Shown piece after piece: positions 33,780-46,120 of a stretch of 64,000 nucleotides of DNA. A program made the position numbers and the translations under genes. Source of the DNA: Panorpa germanica (lineage: Eukaryota > Arthropoda > Insecta > Mecoptera > Panorpidae). Positions within the stretch are counted from its first letter, which is position 1. Every line of letters begins with the position of its first letter. The stretch spans positions 10,606,451-10,670,450 of the forward strand of contig OY783213.1 in NCBI GenBank assembly GCA_963678705.1, written 5' to 3'. The notes below the pieces were generated by a model. The model ran no database searches. It was not told the origin of the DNA and worked only from the letters and a program-made list of their open reading frames with translations.

Positions 33780-35300
33780 CATCATGATAGAAAGAATAAA
33801 AATTAATTATTAAAATTTTGTTGCCCCCAGCTTCTAATATCTAAAATTTATTCTCACAGTTGACGAAAAACTTAATCGATTTTGAATTATAGTCGCCCCC
33901 AAGCCCGGACCTGGACCCGGTCCAGTCAAAAACTTGACTTAAAAATTAGTCTTAGTAAAAAATACATTTAATTAATTTTTAGCGCGATGACAACTTAGAT
34001 TTTCTTGAGATTTGATTCCATCCCACTCCAACAATAAAAGAACGCTGTGTTAAACTACTAAAATATTGTTGAATGAGACTTCAAATAAATTGACACGATT
34101 TATCACGCAAACCGAATTATCCTAACAGCTCTATTCTGAATTTTAATGACGTCACGGACCCCATATGGCGTCGTGACGGCGACGTCCACTGCCTGATTGT
34201 GGGAGTGAACGCTAGAAGCGTCCCTACCTTGATTTTATACTTCATATACTGGTTCCAGAATATTTTATTCACATTGCAAACAGTGCTTCATCTAGGTACA
34301 TCCTAAATTCTCTCTCAACTTGCAAAACAGTGAAAAACAGTATGTACTTACACTTTAATTTCATTTTAATTTCATTTCATTTAATTTTAATAATAATATT
34401 TAAATAAAATATAAAATTAAATTAAATACTACAGTTTATAAATTAACTAAACTATATTTTTAAAATTATTAAGTATTAATAAAGATGTGTTTCATGAACT
34501 AATTAAATTTAATAATAATTTAGCAATCAAATAAAGTGAAATATTTAAAATAATTGATAATTTAATTAAATTAATTTAAAATAAATATTACTATTTCACC
34601 AACTTTACATAAAAAAATTGCATAGAAATTGTTAATTTTTATTTTTTTAGTTTTCCAAAATTGGTTCGACGAATTTTTCTTATTTTAATCTTAAGAAAGT
34701 CTTTATTAATGTTAGAATCCCATTTTGTAATTTATTATCAACACTGAATAACATTTTCGGACGATACACTGAAAGAAAAATTGGTTGAGAAAACACGCTT
34801 CTTTCTTAATGCAGCTTTTTCTTATAAATAGATTACCTGATTTTATTAAAGGTGATAAAGTATAGAACCCCTTTTCGAAATTCTGTATAAAGAAAGAGGC
34901 TTCTAAAATATTTCAACCAACTTTTCTTACGTGTGATAAAATAACATAATACCAATTTTGCAACTAAGTAACCATATCTGATTAAATTACATCGGGACGA
35001 TAAGGTTATTTACCTTATTTTATCAAAAATAGTTTTTTGATATTAAATAAATTACAAAATAGTTACCATAGGACCAATGACTAAACTTATAGTTATAGCA
35101 AAAGTTAATTAACATGCCCTCGTTAACTTGAATTCAGCAATCGTTCCTTAGTCCATTTTTGCTGTTTCTAGTTTATTTTTGCTAAACAATAAAAAAAAAG
35201 CATAACTTTTTTTTTTATAGTCTTTAATTTTTTTAAGTGGATTTTTTTGTTTATACTCCTTATTAATAATTAACATTTTTTTGTTGATATTATTTTTGCA
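33780..35300. other. Non-genic; probable intron upstream of the sarcolamban exon
   Basis: No coding frame. The 33810-33930 stretch has C-rich patches like those near 10960. A GC-richer patch with GACGTCACGGACCCCATATG lies near 34148. The last 20 bases (TATTATTTTTGCAG) form a good splice acceptor for the next exon, so at least part of this is probably intron. Confidence 0.45.
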
Positions 35301-35313
35301 GAACATCCTCAAA

Positions 35314-35403
35314 ATGCAGGAAACAATGAACTTGATGACCACCTACTTAATCCTCATCGCCTTACTTCTGGCTCTTTGGCTTTTGTACGCCGGTCTTTAC
35401 TAG
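35314..35403 (+). CDS. Scl: Sarcolamban-type SERCA-regulating micropeptide
   Basis: A 29-residue frame starts MQETMNLMTTYLILIAL and ends LYAGLY. It matches the known insect sarcolamban pattern M-x-E-x2-N-L-x-T-T-[FY]-x-I-L-x2-L-L position by position, and has the same length (28-29 residues). Residues about 11-28 form a single membrane helix. Sarcolambans sit in the sarcoplasmic reticulum membrane of muscle and restrain the SERCA calcium pump, as sarcolipin and phospholamban do in vertebrates. A strong acceptor (TATTTTTGCAG) ends at 35301, placing the start codon 12 bases into the exon. AATAAA at 35455 is a likely poly-A signal. Upstream exons are not identified. Confidence 0.8.
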   Translation: MQETMNLMTTYLILIALLLALWLLYAGLY

Positions 35404-37134
35404 TATTTTCAAGTCATTCCCAGGTACTCAAAGATACAAATGTACCTAACTAACAATAAAATATAACTACAACAAGATACAACTACTAAAACATACTAAC
35501 AACACACAAAAACAAGTAATAATCATATGAAAATGATATGCTTGTTCGTTTTTAGTACTAACCCAGTTAATAAAATTAGTTTTTGTACTCCAAGGTGGTA
35601 TTTAAATACTTTTCAACATTTTGATTAAATTTTACATCAAAATTTTTTTTTTATGATTATAGTTCACTTGTGACCCTCGTAAGCAAAAGTGTGTTATATT
35701 TTTCGGAGCTTTTATATACAGCAATAGACTAAATACAATCATACTTTTAAAATAAATATGGCAAAAATGTGTATTATGACGTAACACCTGTAATATAGTA
35801 ATGTATGTACTTCACATGCTAACGCGCGCAAAAAATAACAACAAGTTACCAAATTGTAATAGCTATCTCAACTGCACGCATGCTATTTCAAAAGATATCA
35901 ATTTCAAACCCTTATATCTTTTTTCCTAACTGGTCAAAGAATCTAAAAAACAGTCAAAACGTTCGTAATTTATTATTCTACAATATATCTGGGTTTTTTT
36001 TTAATCTGTAGAACGGTTCTTAAGATATATAATAAAGTAGTGCCTTTATCGGCCCATTGCATGTAAAATATACGCACTTAAATTTAAATTATTAATATCT
36101 TGCTTCATAGTTAATAAAAACTTTTAAAATTTTGTAATTAAACCAAGGACACTTATATTTTCATCATATTTATCAAAGTGGTTTTATTAGTGAACTATCT
36201 CAAACAGTTAAAAGAATACGAGATGTAAAAGAATTAGTAAAGAACAATCCGATTTTCCGCTTGGAGAGCAAAACATAAATAAAAGCTTTTTAATAACAAT
36301 TTTCTGAAAAGAAAAGCGAAGAAATTGCATGAAATGGTTTTTATTATGTAAACGATATTTAAGAACGAAGATCTGAACAATAATAGTAACGCAACGCAGT
36401 TTAAAATAAACGTTAGTTTTACTTTCAAAAAACAAGCAAATAACTTAAAATTCATAAACCGAGAGTAATTCTCATAAAATGCAGCATGTGGGTGTTGCTT
36501 GGTTGGGCTGAGTCTTACTTTGAATATGTTATGTATACATATAAATATATATATACATACACATATATATATTTAAACCACTTTAAACCGCAGAAATATG
36601 AGCCGTTTATTTTGAAACTTTACTCAATAACCTAAAGATTTTTTATTTAACTTACTTGCATCAAAAGCATTCGCTTTATCGTTCCAATCATGGAAAGTAT
36701 ATGCAACACCTGCTCAAGATAATTACTTTTCGAAGTAACCTGATACCGTCGATTACACATTTGTACGACTATACATACAGATGCCACAAAAAACCGTACT
36801 TAACTTCTTGTTTATGTTTGATACGATAAATCCAGTGCGTTTGAGGCCATCCATTAGGAACTGTGGACACTTTGCATTGACTAGGACACGGCCTCGAAAC
36901 TAATGGCCTTATTTTGTAGATTTTCCTTTAGCGTCATGCGTCCTGTATTAACAAACAAATAAATATCATACTAGTCCTATTCATGACGCATTACGTCAGA
37001 GGTCTACCGTTCTTATTGCTTAAAATACACAAAAGGTAAAGAAAAAGGTCGGATAAAGGTTTTCTTTTATCCGACTCTGAATCCTAACCGACCACGACTA
37101 TTATATAATCTAGTATATAATACATTATAATCAG
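35404..37134. other. 3' flank of sarcolamban and AT-rich spacer
   Basis: The probable 3' untranslated region ends near the AATAAA at 35455, then AT-rich DNA follows with no gene. A TA/CA microsatellite-like tract lies at about 36533-36575. Confidence 0.5.
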
Positions 37135-37200
37135 TTGAACGAAGCAACCAAACCCAGATGGTTCGTGAACCGAAGCTGAAGACACAGCCGTCGGCTTGTA
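37135..37200 (-). repeat. SINE head fragment
   Basis: The minus strand has GCCGACGGCTGTGTCTTCAG followed by CCATCTGGGTTTGGTT, matching the head and first body block of the SINE at 6640-6885. The rest is missing. Confidence 0.5.
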
Positions 37201-38005
37201 AATTTAAAAAAATAAATTTTATGATCCAAAATGTCGTCATAAATATAAAAGAAAATAATACTTTAAAAACTTGGCACGAAAATTAGTATTAGGCACTCTA
37301 TTTTTCCACAAAACTAATTTTCGTTTGCAACAACGAAAGAGGGGGAGTCGGGAGGATGCTCGGTTCCATTAACGGAAACCAATTAATAGCATTTTTATGT
37401 ATTTTATTGAAGTTCTACTTGTTAAAGATTAAAGTAACAATGTATTTAAACCTAAAAGCAATTATTCTTATTTTATAGTTTTTTCATCCGACAGCTGTTT
37501 ATCAAAAAGTTGTGACAATTTTGAAAATAAATGTTGCTACAAAAAATAAAAACAAAATTTAAATTTAATAATAAATGTCTAAAGCACACGGCACATATCA
37601 CGCTTAACAAAAATAATCATATCAATTCAAATTCTAAAAACAAACGTTTCAAATCGTTTATATATAATCTCAAAATTATATTTATAGTTTTTCTTTTAAA
37701 TTTATAGTTGACCAGTTAAAAATAACTTGTGGTTTCTTATAATAACATATTCATTTAATGGAAAGATTCAACGGTAGGGCCTGCGCCAGTGTTATTTGCC
37801 ACATTTTCTTATATGTAAAATCATTTATATATTCTTTACAGCTGGCGCTGGCATAGCTATAATTAGGAACATAAAAACAGAATTTGAACAAGTTAATATT
37901 TTGAATAAATATTCACGTGGTTAAAATAACATAACGCAGTGGTTAACAAGTTATCTTTGTTTATTCGAGCTTTCATTTTGAATTATGAAGTTATATCTAC
38001 GATTT
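37201..38005. other. Non-genic AT-rich spacer
   Basis: No gene. A small imperfect inverted pair (CTGCGCCAG near 37783 and CTGGCGCTGG near 37843) is present, of unknown meaning. Confidence 0.45.
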
Positions 38006-38013
38006 ACTATGGG

Positions 38014-38392
38014 CAGGGGCGGCCTTAGCCATTGCGAGGCCCCGGGCGGCAAAACTTTGCGAGGCACTTGTTCTTTGTATAATTTATGTAAATTGTAAGT
38101 AAGTATTTTTTATGATAATTGACGAGAAATAAAATTTTATATTGGATGTTTTATATAAAAGTTGACAATCACAAAGATGACAAATATTAATGATGATAAA
38201 CTAAGGCACATGAATGCCTTAAACGATATACGCAGTTATTCTAGTGGGATTTCTAAAGAACGAGGCACGATATTCAAATACATATATAGTAATGAATTTT
38301 TGTACCTGGGTTGTTGCGTGAGAATGCGAGGCCCTTACAAGAGCGGGGCCCCGGGCGGTTGCCCTGCTTGCCACTCCCAAAAGCCGCCTCTG
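38014..38392. mobile_element. hAT MITE with perfect 8-bp target duplication
   Basis: The ends are CAGGGGCGGCCTTAGC and, inverted, CAGAGGCGGCTTTTGGG. Both are followed by GC-rich CCCCGGGCGG stretches typical of hAT ends. The flanking ACTATGGG occurs at 38006-38013 and 38393-38400, an exact 8-bp duplication. The 379-bp body is non-coding. Confidence 0.85.
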
Positions 38393-38427
38393 ACTATGGG
38401 CGCCATTTTAAGCTATACTGTCTAAAT

Positions 38428-38560
38428 CTAGACTCAATATTAGTAATTTGAATACGCATTCTTGTCTTTACCGGGCAAAGATTCATATATTCGGACACGA
38501 ACACGAACGTTTTCGGTGTAGAAGCGGTAAATAACTAACATTCAGCAAAGAGCACGAATA
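38428..38560 (+). repeat. Diverged repeat shared with 45962-46120
   Basis: Shared blocks in order: CTCAATATTAGTAAT, GGGCAAAGATTCA (GGGCAAAGAATCA in the other copy), and GAACACGAACGTTTTCG (GAACACGAATGTTTTCG). Family unknown. No termini are defined. Confidence 0.5.
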
Positions 38561-39140
38561 AGTGAACACGCAAATGTAAACCCCGCCTAAAAAATATTTG
38601 TACCTATATAACTCTGCTTTAGATTATTAAGAACTATGCATCAGTAGAGAAACTGTGCGGGTTCTAGCTTAAAATTGAAGTTCACATAATTTTGGAAGTG
38701 GGACAATTAGAAGTTGGGTGAATTTCATATGTCTGAAGACAATCTTCTTTCCACTGTATTCAAATATTCAATAATTTTAATTAAAAGAAATACAGGCTGA
38801 GTCAGTGAAGCAGCACGATTTCAAATCTTGTTAGCGAGATTAGTGAGGTGTAATGGGAGGAGACTTAACCTTTGGCGTCTAGACTGCTGAAAGCGTTTGT
38901 AACCATATTAATAAGCAATATTTAATGTTAATTAATAATTTAATAATCAACTTTTCTTTAATCTCTAATTTTTGTCAGTTTTTTTAATTGTGCCGTTTCA
39001 CTGCCTTTCAAAGAAAATTACTTTTTGAAAAAGTCTTCATGTTTAGGGCAGTATTAACAGTGTCGCAATTGTGCCAAACTTTTAAATTAGGCCTAATGTT
39101 GTAGGTAATTGTGATAGGATACAATAGGTTGCGGCAAAGC
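38561..39140. other. Non-genic spacer
   Basis: I see nothing that I can support here. Confidence 0.5.
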
Positions 39141-39779
39141 AATGGGCTTGTGTCCTCATTTTTTAGTGGTTGATTTTTCAATTGTAGATTGAAATTGATG
39201 TTAATAAATGTGTATTGGTGTGTCTATTTTATTAACTATCTAAATATTGACGGAGATATAGCAATTAAAAGTTTGAATTGTAGTTTTAGCGCTAGAAATG
39301 GTCGACCATATTTGTATGACGTGAAATGCATTTTAACGTCAGTTATTTCTTGAGTAGGTTAGTGCTGTGGTAATGTTTTGTAACTGTTGGTAATCAAATA
39401 ATCAAGTTAAGTCAAAGAATAATAAGTTTTTATTTTATTTAACCCTACTAAGGCATACATCATATTTAAATTTGATTATTCCTTGAAATAGCTGTAAATA
39501 ATATTTGATATTTTTATATATAAATACATATAGCAGAGATTTATGAGCTGTAAGGTTGGTAACCTTACACAAGGATTGTGATGTTACATGCACTTGGAAT
39601 GTGTACAACGTTGAATCGCTTTAATAATTAAAGAGACAAAATTACTTTTTTAATTGTTAATATCTCCTAACATATAAGGAGCTATTAAAAAATAATTGAA
39701 CATTTGAGGTTCTAGTAACCCACTTTATCAATATATAGTTCACTTTTATAGAAAATAAGACATAGGACACAAGCCCATT
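39141..39779 (-). mobile_element. MITE family 'AATGGGCTTGTGTCC', copy 3
   Basis: Full-length 639-bp copy in the same orientation as copy 2. It has clean termini AATGGGCTTGTGTCCTCATT and AATGGGCTTGTGTCCTATGT (inverted). Confidence 0.8.
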
Positions 39780-40494
39780 AGTAGAAGATACAATTGATTT
39801 TTTTTTGGCGTTGCGCCAGGCCTATAGAATATAAATGCAAAACTTTTAAATAAAAATTACATTATTCCTACATTTTGTTTTATATTTAATACATCTTTTC
39901 ATCTCAAAAATAGCTAAAAGAATAAAAAAAGAATCATTAGTTTGATTTATTCGCCATAATTTGTTGCCGATTACTAAACAAATTCTGAAATAAATGACCC
40001 TCGTCTCTATTAAAATTTGGTAAAAATAGATTTAAAAAAAACAACATAATTTATAGCTTGAATGTTACATAACTCGGAAAGCAGGTAAAGGATTGTTTAT
40101 AATAAATATCGAAGTCAATGGGAAAATAAACATAAAAATTAGCAGCTTGTCTTGACACCTAAACCTAACCTTTTGAATATTTATAAATACTGTCAACTTG
40201 TTTTCTATTTTTAATTATTTGTTTTTCTTTTACTATTGTGTAAGCTGGGAGACTGATGTTTAGACATTTTACACGTATCACAGATGTTCTATCTGTGGCG
40301 GTGTTTGCTTGTAGATACAAAAGATTCAAAAGCGAAGTACAGATATGTTCGATTTAAAAGAAGACAAATATTTGATTTTCTTGTTTAAAAGTCATTGTCT
40401 TTTGGTTTGGTTTAAAGAATAAGTTATGAGGGTAAGAATTAGGTATTTATGGTACAGTAAGTGGCAGTTAACCTTCTATGGTGAAAAAAGAATT
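39780..40494. other. Non-genic spacer between MITE copies 3 and 4
   Basis: No gene or other repeat recognised. Confidence 0.5.
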
Positions 40495-40883
40495 GCAAAT
40501 ATGTATTTATATATCAAAATATCAAATATTATTTACAGTTATTTCAAGGAACATTCAAATTCCAATATTATGTCTGCCGTAACAGGGTTAAATAAAATAA
40601 AAACTTATTATTCTTTGACTTAACTTGATTATTTGACTACAACAACAGCTACAGAACATTACCACAGCACTGAACTACTCAACAAATAACTGACGTTAAA
40701 ATGCATTTCTCGTCATACAAATATGGTCGACCATTTCTAGTGCTAAAACTATATTTTAATTGCTATATCTCCGTCAACATTTAGATATTTAATAAAATAG
40801 AGACGCCAATACACATTTATTAACATCAATTTCAACCAACAATTGAAAAATCGACCACTAAAAAATGAGGACACAAGCCCATT
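40495..40883 (+). mobile_element. MITE family 'AATGGGCTTGTGTCC', copy 4 (truncated)
   Basis: It lacks the left terminus and about 240 bp. It matches the rest of copy 1, ending GAGGACACAAGCCCATT. Confidence 0.75.
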
Positions 40884-42439
40884 GAAAAAGGCAGTTATTC
40901 GTCAGACCTGGGAGCCAGGGGAGGGTAGAAGGGGTGCATTTGCATCCCCCTGCCATGAAAGAAAATACACAGAAAAAGATTAAGAAACTAAATTTGTATT
41001 ATTAAAATCACTGTTTGAATAAAAAACTTAAGGCGCCTAACTTTTTGTCTAAATTAGTTCAACATCTTGTCAATTAATTCAGTGTCCTCTTCTACCTTTT
41101 TTCTATGAATACTGAGCTCCCTGAAAGTAATTCTGCCGGCGCCTATGTTCAGAGGAATATATATATATAGCAGATCAAATATTACGATGAAATTATAAAG
41201 AGAATCATGATTGTGCAATAAGGCATCTAATATTAACGATTACTATTTAATCAGTTTAGAGAAACATTGCTAAAGAGAATCGTTGCTGGTCAGATTTTGA
41301 GTGAAGGACGGACATAACTCATCTACTGCTACTTGAATACGAGATACCTTGATAAACACCATCTGTTACGCCTAAAGCTGGTGTGTATAATTGTTCGTGC
41401 TCCTAATGTATTTATAAAATCCATTAAAGCTCTTCAGTAAATCTAATATCCACGTTTAGAATGTACATTTCCTAATATTTAAATATTTAGAAATATGGGC
41501 CAAGCCAAAAAGAGTGACAGCACCACATCAAATGTTTAAAAATAGAAGATGATATCTGACTAGACATCGTATTTCATAAATCCAGTTTTTTCTAATAATT
41601 TACTGGTTTCAGTTGCTTGACCTAGACTGCTGTATCTTTCAGTTCGATCCCCGACTTAAGTTATATTTTCTAGGTTTGGTTGTTAATAAGTTTTATTTAT
41701 TATATAAATACATATTCATACGCTTTTTAGGCAGCGATGGATTGGACATTAAATAAAAACTAAAAAATTAAACAATATAATAGTACAGTTGCACCAGGGT
41801 TGTGCTATAAGGGTTGTAAATATAAAAAGGTAATGTACCTTATTTAGGGAATACTACTGGCTGACCCATTCAAAAATATATTTTTTACACATGTTGAGAA
41901 AACATCTCTTATATAGAAGTTTAAAATTCCGTTACACAGAAATTTCTTTCCAATTCAGAGTTAAACCTTCTGTTTACATATTTAATTGTTTTGCTGTTAA
42001 TAACAATAAAGCAACATTAGTCAGTGTATGAAATATATACTGAACATACGAGGATAATTAAGCTGTTTTAATTATTATTATATAATACATACTGGTACAC
42101 ACATTAAAGATGTACCATCTGTTCAATATGAAAACAACTTACTCTGTCGAGATATTATATTTCATAATAGAATTAGTGCCAAATCCTTTAAAACACAATA
42201 ATATAAGAATATCATCCGTGAAGTTGGTTTCACTCCGTTTGATGTTAATGGCCTCCTAAAAATCTTGACCACAGCCGCTACATATAAAATATTATTACAA
42301 TTCTAAAACCACCTTTTGGCACGTTTTTGACCAGATTTATAGGTAGTAGTAGTTAAACTAATCGATATTTTATTAGTAATTATTATTTACGTATTACAAA
42401 AATCAAATTGCATATTCTCAGTGTCAAAATAGTGTAAAA
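40884..42439. other. Non-genic; GC-rich patch and a SINE piece
   Basis: 40905-40965 is GC-rich (CCTGGGAGCCAGGGGAGGG). Near 41130 the phrase TTCTGCCGGCGCCTATG resembles ends of some hAT elements. The two ends do not match each other, so I do not call an element. A SINE fragment lies at 41630-41740 (TTCGATCCCCGAC followed by TATATTTTCTAGGTTTGGTT). Confidence 0.35.
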
Positions 42440-42690
42440 CCAATTGCTTAAGTATTCGGTATTTTTCCACTTAAAAAGGAATGCTTTATCAACACACGAA
42501 ATTCAGATTTTTTCATTGTTTCGAAAATTACTATAAAGTAGCGTCACTAAAACCGCTGTAACTCATATACTAATGGTTTAAATCTTTTGAAATTTTGACA
42601 CATATCATTTGAAAGTTGGTAATATTTAAATGTAAAATCGTATTTATCAATTGTGGCGCCATTTATATATCATCCTGCGGACTTATTGAG
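42440..42690 (-). mobile_element. Mariner relic of the second family, 5' end
   Basis: The right edge has the inverted repeat CATCCTGCGGACTTATTGAG, matching 13836-13860 inverted. On the minus strand the leader is followed by MKKSEFRVLIKHSFLSGK, the start of a mariner transposase. The remainder is missing. Confidence 0.6.
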
Positions 42691-42695
42691 TGATG

Positions 42696-43828
42696 AGTTG
42701 CCTTTTAGTGTCACATCCGTCTCTTTCATACAGTAGACCCAGTAAACATTTTGGAGTCACTTTGACATCATATTGAAGATGCGTCATGATGTTTTTGTCA
42801 TTAAAGAGTTCATTTATAGTTCAGTTTCTCACTTTTTTTCATATAAAATGTCTACTTTATCGGCTAAAAATGGCGAAATTTCTCCACCTGTCGGAATACA
42901 AATGAAGATAAAGTTGATGCGAACTATAATTGAAGTGAAATAGTGATAGAAACGTCACTAAATAGGACGCTTCACCAAATTGTTTACTGGGGAATTTAAA
43001 TTAGATGCATGTCAGAGTCAAATATACATCAGTTACTGCTTACAGCCTGTTCAATTTCAATATTATGAAAGTTGTGAACAGAGAAAAATAAATTCGAATA
43101 TTTATTTGTCAACAGAAAATTAAGGGCTTATATGTTTCAGTGAGTTTACATATTAATTTTATAATGTAATATAATATATAGTTACAATATACATTATAAA
43201 CAAATTAGTGCATCTTGTTTTAAGCATGTGTCGCTTCCCAACTCTCGTAGCTTGAACTATACTTGGCTACGTTAATAATAATTTCAATAAATTAAATCCT
43301 CTGTTAAAGTAAAACGAAATCTCCTTGTGACTTCAATTGCTATATTAAGTACCGTACACATACGTGCTACTTAAACATGCGACATCCAACATTTGTTGGA
43401 TGAAGTTGTGCAACACGTCCAGACTAGTGCGACATGCAACTTAATACATCGGAAACTTTTATATTTCGAACGAATTCCTCAACCTGCTTTAGAAAAAATA
43501 TGTTAAATTATTTTATCAAATTTATTAAACTTATATAAATTTCATTTGTTTATTTAAACGTGACTGAAACGAAACAAATAAATTTTTATAAGTACTGCCG
43601 AAGGATTGAAACATTTTTGTTTCATAAAAATACTACCTACATTTTTTTTAAATAGCATAAGTTTGGGTTTTATTAGTGTCGCATGTTTAAGTCACACCAG
43701 TGTGTGTCGTACACACTGATTTTCATTACAATTCATAGAAAATTCGTTCAAAATGAAATAAACAAACGAACTACCTAACTAAAATGTTTCAGAAAATGAA
43801 GCAGACGCATTCTCCAAATAATTAGTCA
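42696..43828. other. Non-genic spacer
   Basis: No gene is visible. Around 43380-43450 a phrase with GCGACAT and AACATTTGTTGGATG recurs in variant form near 43680-43720 and may be a decayed local repeat. Confidence 0.4.
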
Positions 43829-43831
43829 TTA

Positions 43832-44758
43832 GGGGGCGTCCATAAATTACGTGAGGTGTTTTTTTAAATTTTCTGCCCCTCCCTCCCCCCCTGGTGAGAT
43901 GTCGTGAGATTTTATTCAACCCCCTCCCCCATCCCCCAATCTCACGTGAGATTTTTCAAAATGTGGGTTTCTTACGTAAACGCGTTGGATTGTTATTGTA
44001 AAAAGAAAAAAAAAATTTGCTTCGTGCTTTTATTTACGACTAGTTAAGACTAGTAATCAATATTGCTGAGAGTTTAATTATAAGTGTAATAAAAATTTAA
44101 CAATAGAATACTTAAATCGTCATTACTGTGATTAAAAAAAGAATATCTACTCTAATTCAGTCTTGAGTTCTGGTGGGCGTGAATTTAAATTTAGTTCTAT
44201 CGTATTGGTATCGGCATCCGTGTCCATGATTCACTGAAATACAAACATAAACTGCATGCAGAACATACCCATGTCGCCGATAGATTTCATTTGAATCGTA
44301 TTGCACCGTAACAACAAGCGATCTTAGGTATCCCCTCCAGTCTGAGGCGGCTTTTTGCATTTACAAAGGTTCGGATAGGGTATCGTTGTAGTAGTGGTAA
44401 CGCTTGGATAAAATTCGCATTTATTCGGTTCTACTGTGCGAGGTAGTGCCGCCCGTATTCGGACGGCTTTGTAGCGTGCAGATCTCATTACATTTACATG
44501 GTTCGGATAGGTAAAGCGTAGTAGCCCGTATACGTCCGGCAGAAATTCGCTTAAATACGGTCCCATACTGAGACAGGCCTTAAGCATGTACAATCTAGAT
44601 TAAATGGACCAAAATAGTATAATTTTTTTTTGTTTCAATCAGAAAAAAAATTGCGTGATATTTGCCGAGACCCCCCCTCTCTCCAACGGAAGATTAGATG
44701 AGATTTGACTCGACCCCCTCCCCCCCTTAAACATCTCACGTAATTTATGGACGCCCCC
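43832..44758 (-). mobile_element. Harbinger-like non-autonomous element, copy 2
   Basis: It is inverted relative to copy 1. Termini are GGGGGCGTCCATAAATTACG on both sides, flanked by TTA (43829-43831 and 44759-44761). On the minus strand the exon-like start MDTDADTN is shared with copy 1. It then joins directly to a segment ending LKTELE, where copy 1 has over 150 bp more. The body is 927 bp with no transposase. Confidence 0.75.
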
Positions 44759-45156
44759 TTATAACTTTACGAGTAATAATAATTCTACACACTCTAAAAC
44801 TTATTTACTCTGGATCAGCCAATATATTCTGTTGAACAATAAAATGGTTCAAGAATTTATATAATTTATCTTCCATACAATAATATTTATACTAAAATAC
44901 GACTTTGCTTATATAAGAATGAAAGATGTTTTACTATTCTATAGAAACGTGTTTTAACATAATGTAAATTGAGAGTTTAAAATGAGCTGTGATCACATGG
45001 CTTAACAACGTAAAAACAAAGATAAATGAAATACCTGCAAAGTTTAGATAATACTTGCCAATAACTTAATATATAATGTACGAGTATATATAAACTTAAT
45101 TATTTGCAAATTACTTGGCTTTTATTAGTGATGTTCTCATAATTTTACTTCGTGAG

Positions 45157-45793
45157 AATGGGCTTGTGTCCTATGTCTTAATTTCTAAAAACTGTACTAT
45201 ATATTGATAAAGTGGGTTACTAGAACCTCAAATGTTCAATTAGTTTTTAATAACTTCTTATATGTTAAGAGATATTAACAATTAAAAAAGTCATTTTGTC
45301 TCTTTAATTATTAAAGGGATTCAACGTTGTACACAATCCAAGTGCATGTGACATCACAATCCTTGTGTAAGGTTACCAACCTTACAGCGCATAAATCTCT
45401 GCTATATGGATTTATATATCAAAATATCAAATATTATTTAAAGCTATTTCAAGAACGATAAAATTTCAATATTATGTCTGCCGTAACAGGGTTAAATAAA
45501 ATGAAAACTTATTATTCTTTGACTTGACTTGATTATTTCGACTACCAACAGCTACAAAACATCACCACAGCACTGACGTAATCAACAAATAACTGACATA
45601 TAAATGCATTTCACGTCATACAAATGGCCGACCATCTTACAGCGCTAAAACTACAATTCAAATTTTTAATTGCTATATCTCCGTCAACATTTAGATATTT
45701 AATAAAATAGACAAGTCAATACACATTTATTAACATCAAGTTCAATCAATAATTGAAAAATCGACCACTAGAAAATAAGGACACAAGCCCATT
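45157..45793 (+). mobile_element. MITE family 'AATGGGCTTGTGTCC', copy 5
   Basis: Full-length 637-bp copy in the orientation of copy 1, with both termini present. Non-coding. Confidence 0.8.
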
Positions 45794-45961
45794 GTATACA
45801 GTAAAAATTACCTACCAACATAAAGTTAGATATTCCCTGTACATTTATATATGCTCCATAATGTGAAAATAATATCCTGTATATATATTGCATATACATG
45901 AAATGAATAAACATGACAGTATATACATACAAATGTTCGAAATGTATGAGTATGTTCCAAA

Positions 45962-46120
45962 TGCTCAATATTAGTAATATTAATATTCATGGTTGCACAC
46001 ATAGTTCGTGTTTACAGGGCAAAGAATCAGGTTTCCGTACAGGAACACGAATGTTTTCGCTCTAACAACGGGACAATATAACACATTAAAGCGTCTTTGC
46101 GACACGGATGAGTTGTTTCG
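45962..46120 (+). repeat. Diverged repeat shared with 38428-38560
   Basis: The partner of the repeat at 38.4 kb, with the same ordered blocks. The open frame that overlaps it downstream (to 46226) has no recognisable domain. Confidence 0.5.

Noticed and set aside
40905-41155. Possible hAT MITE with GC-rich ends
   Set aside because: The two ends do not match as inverted repeats and no 8-bp duplication was found.
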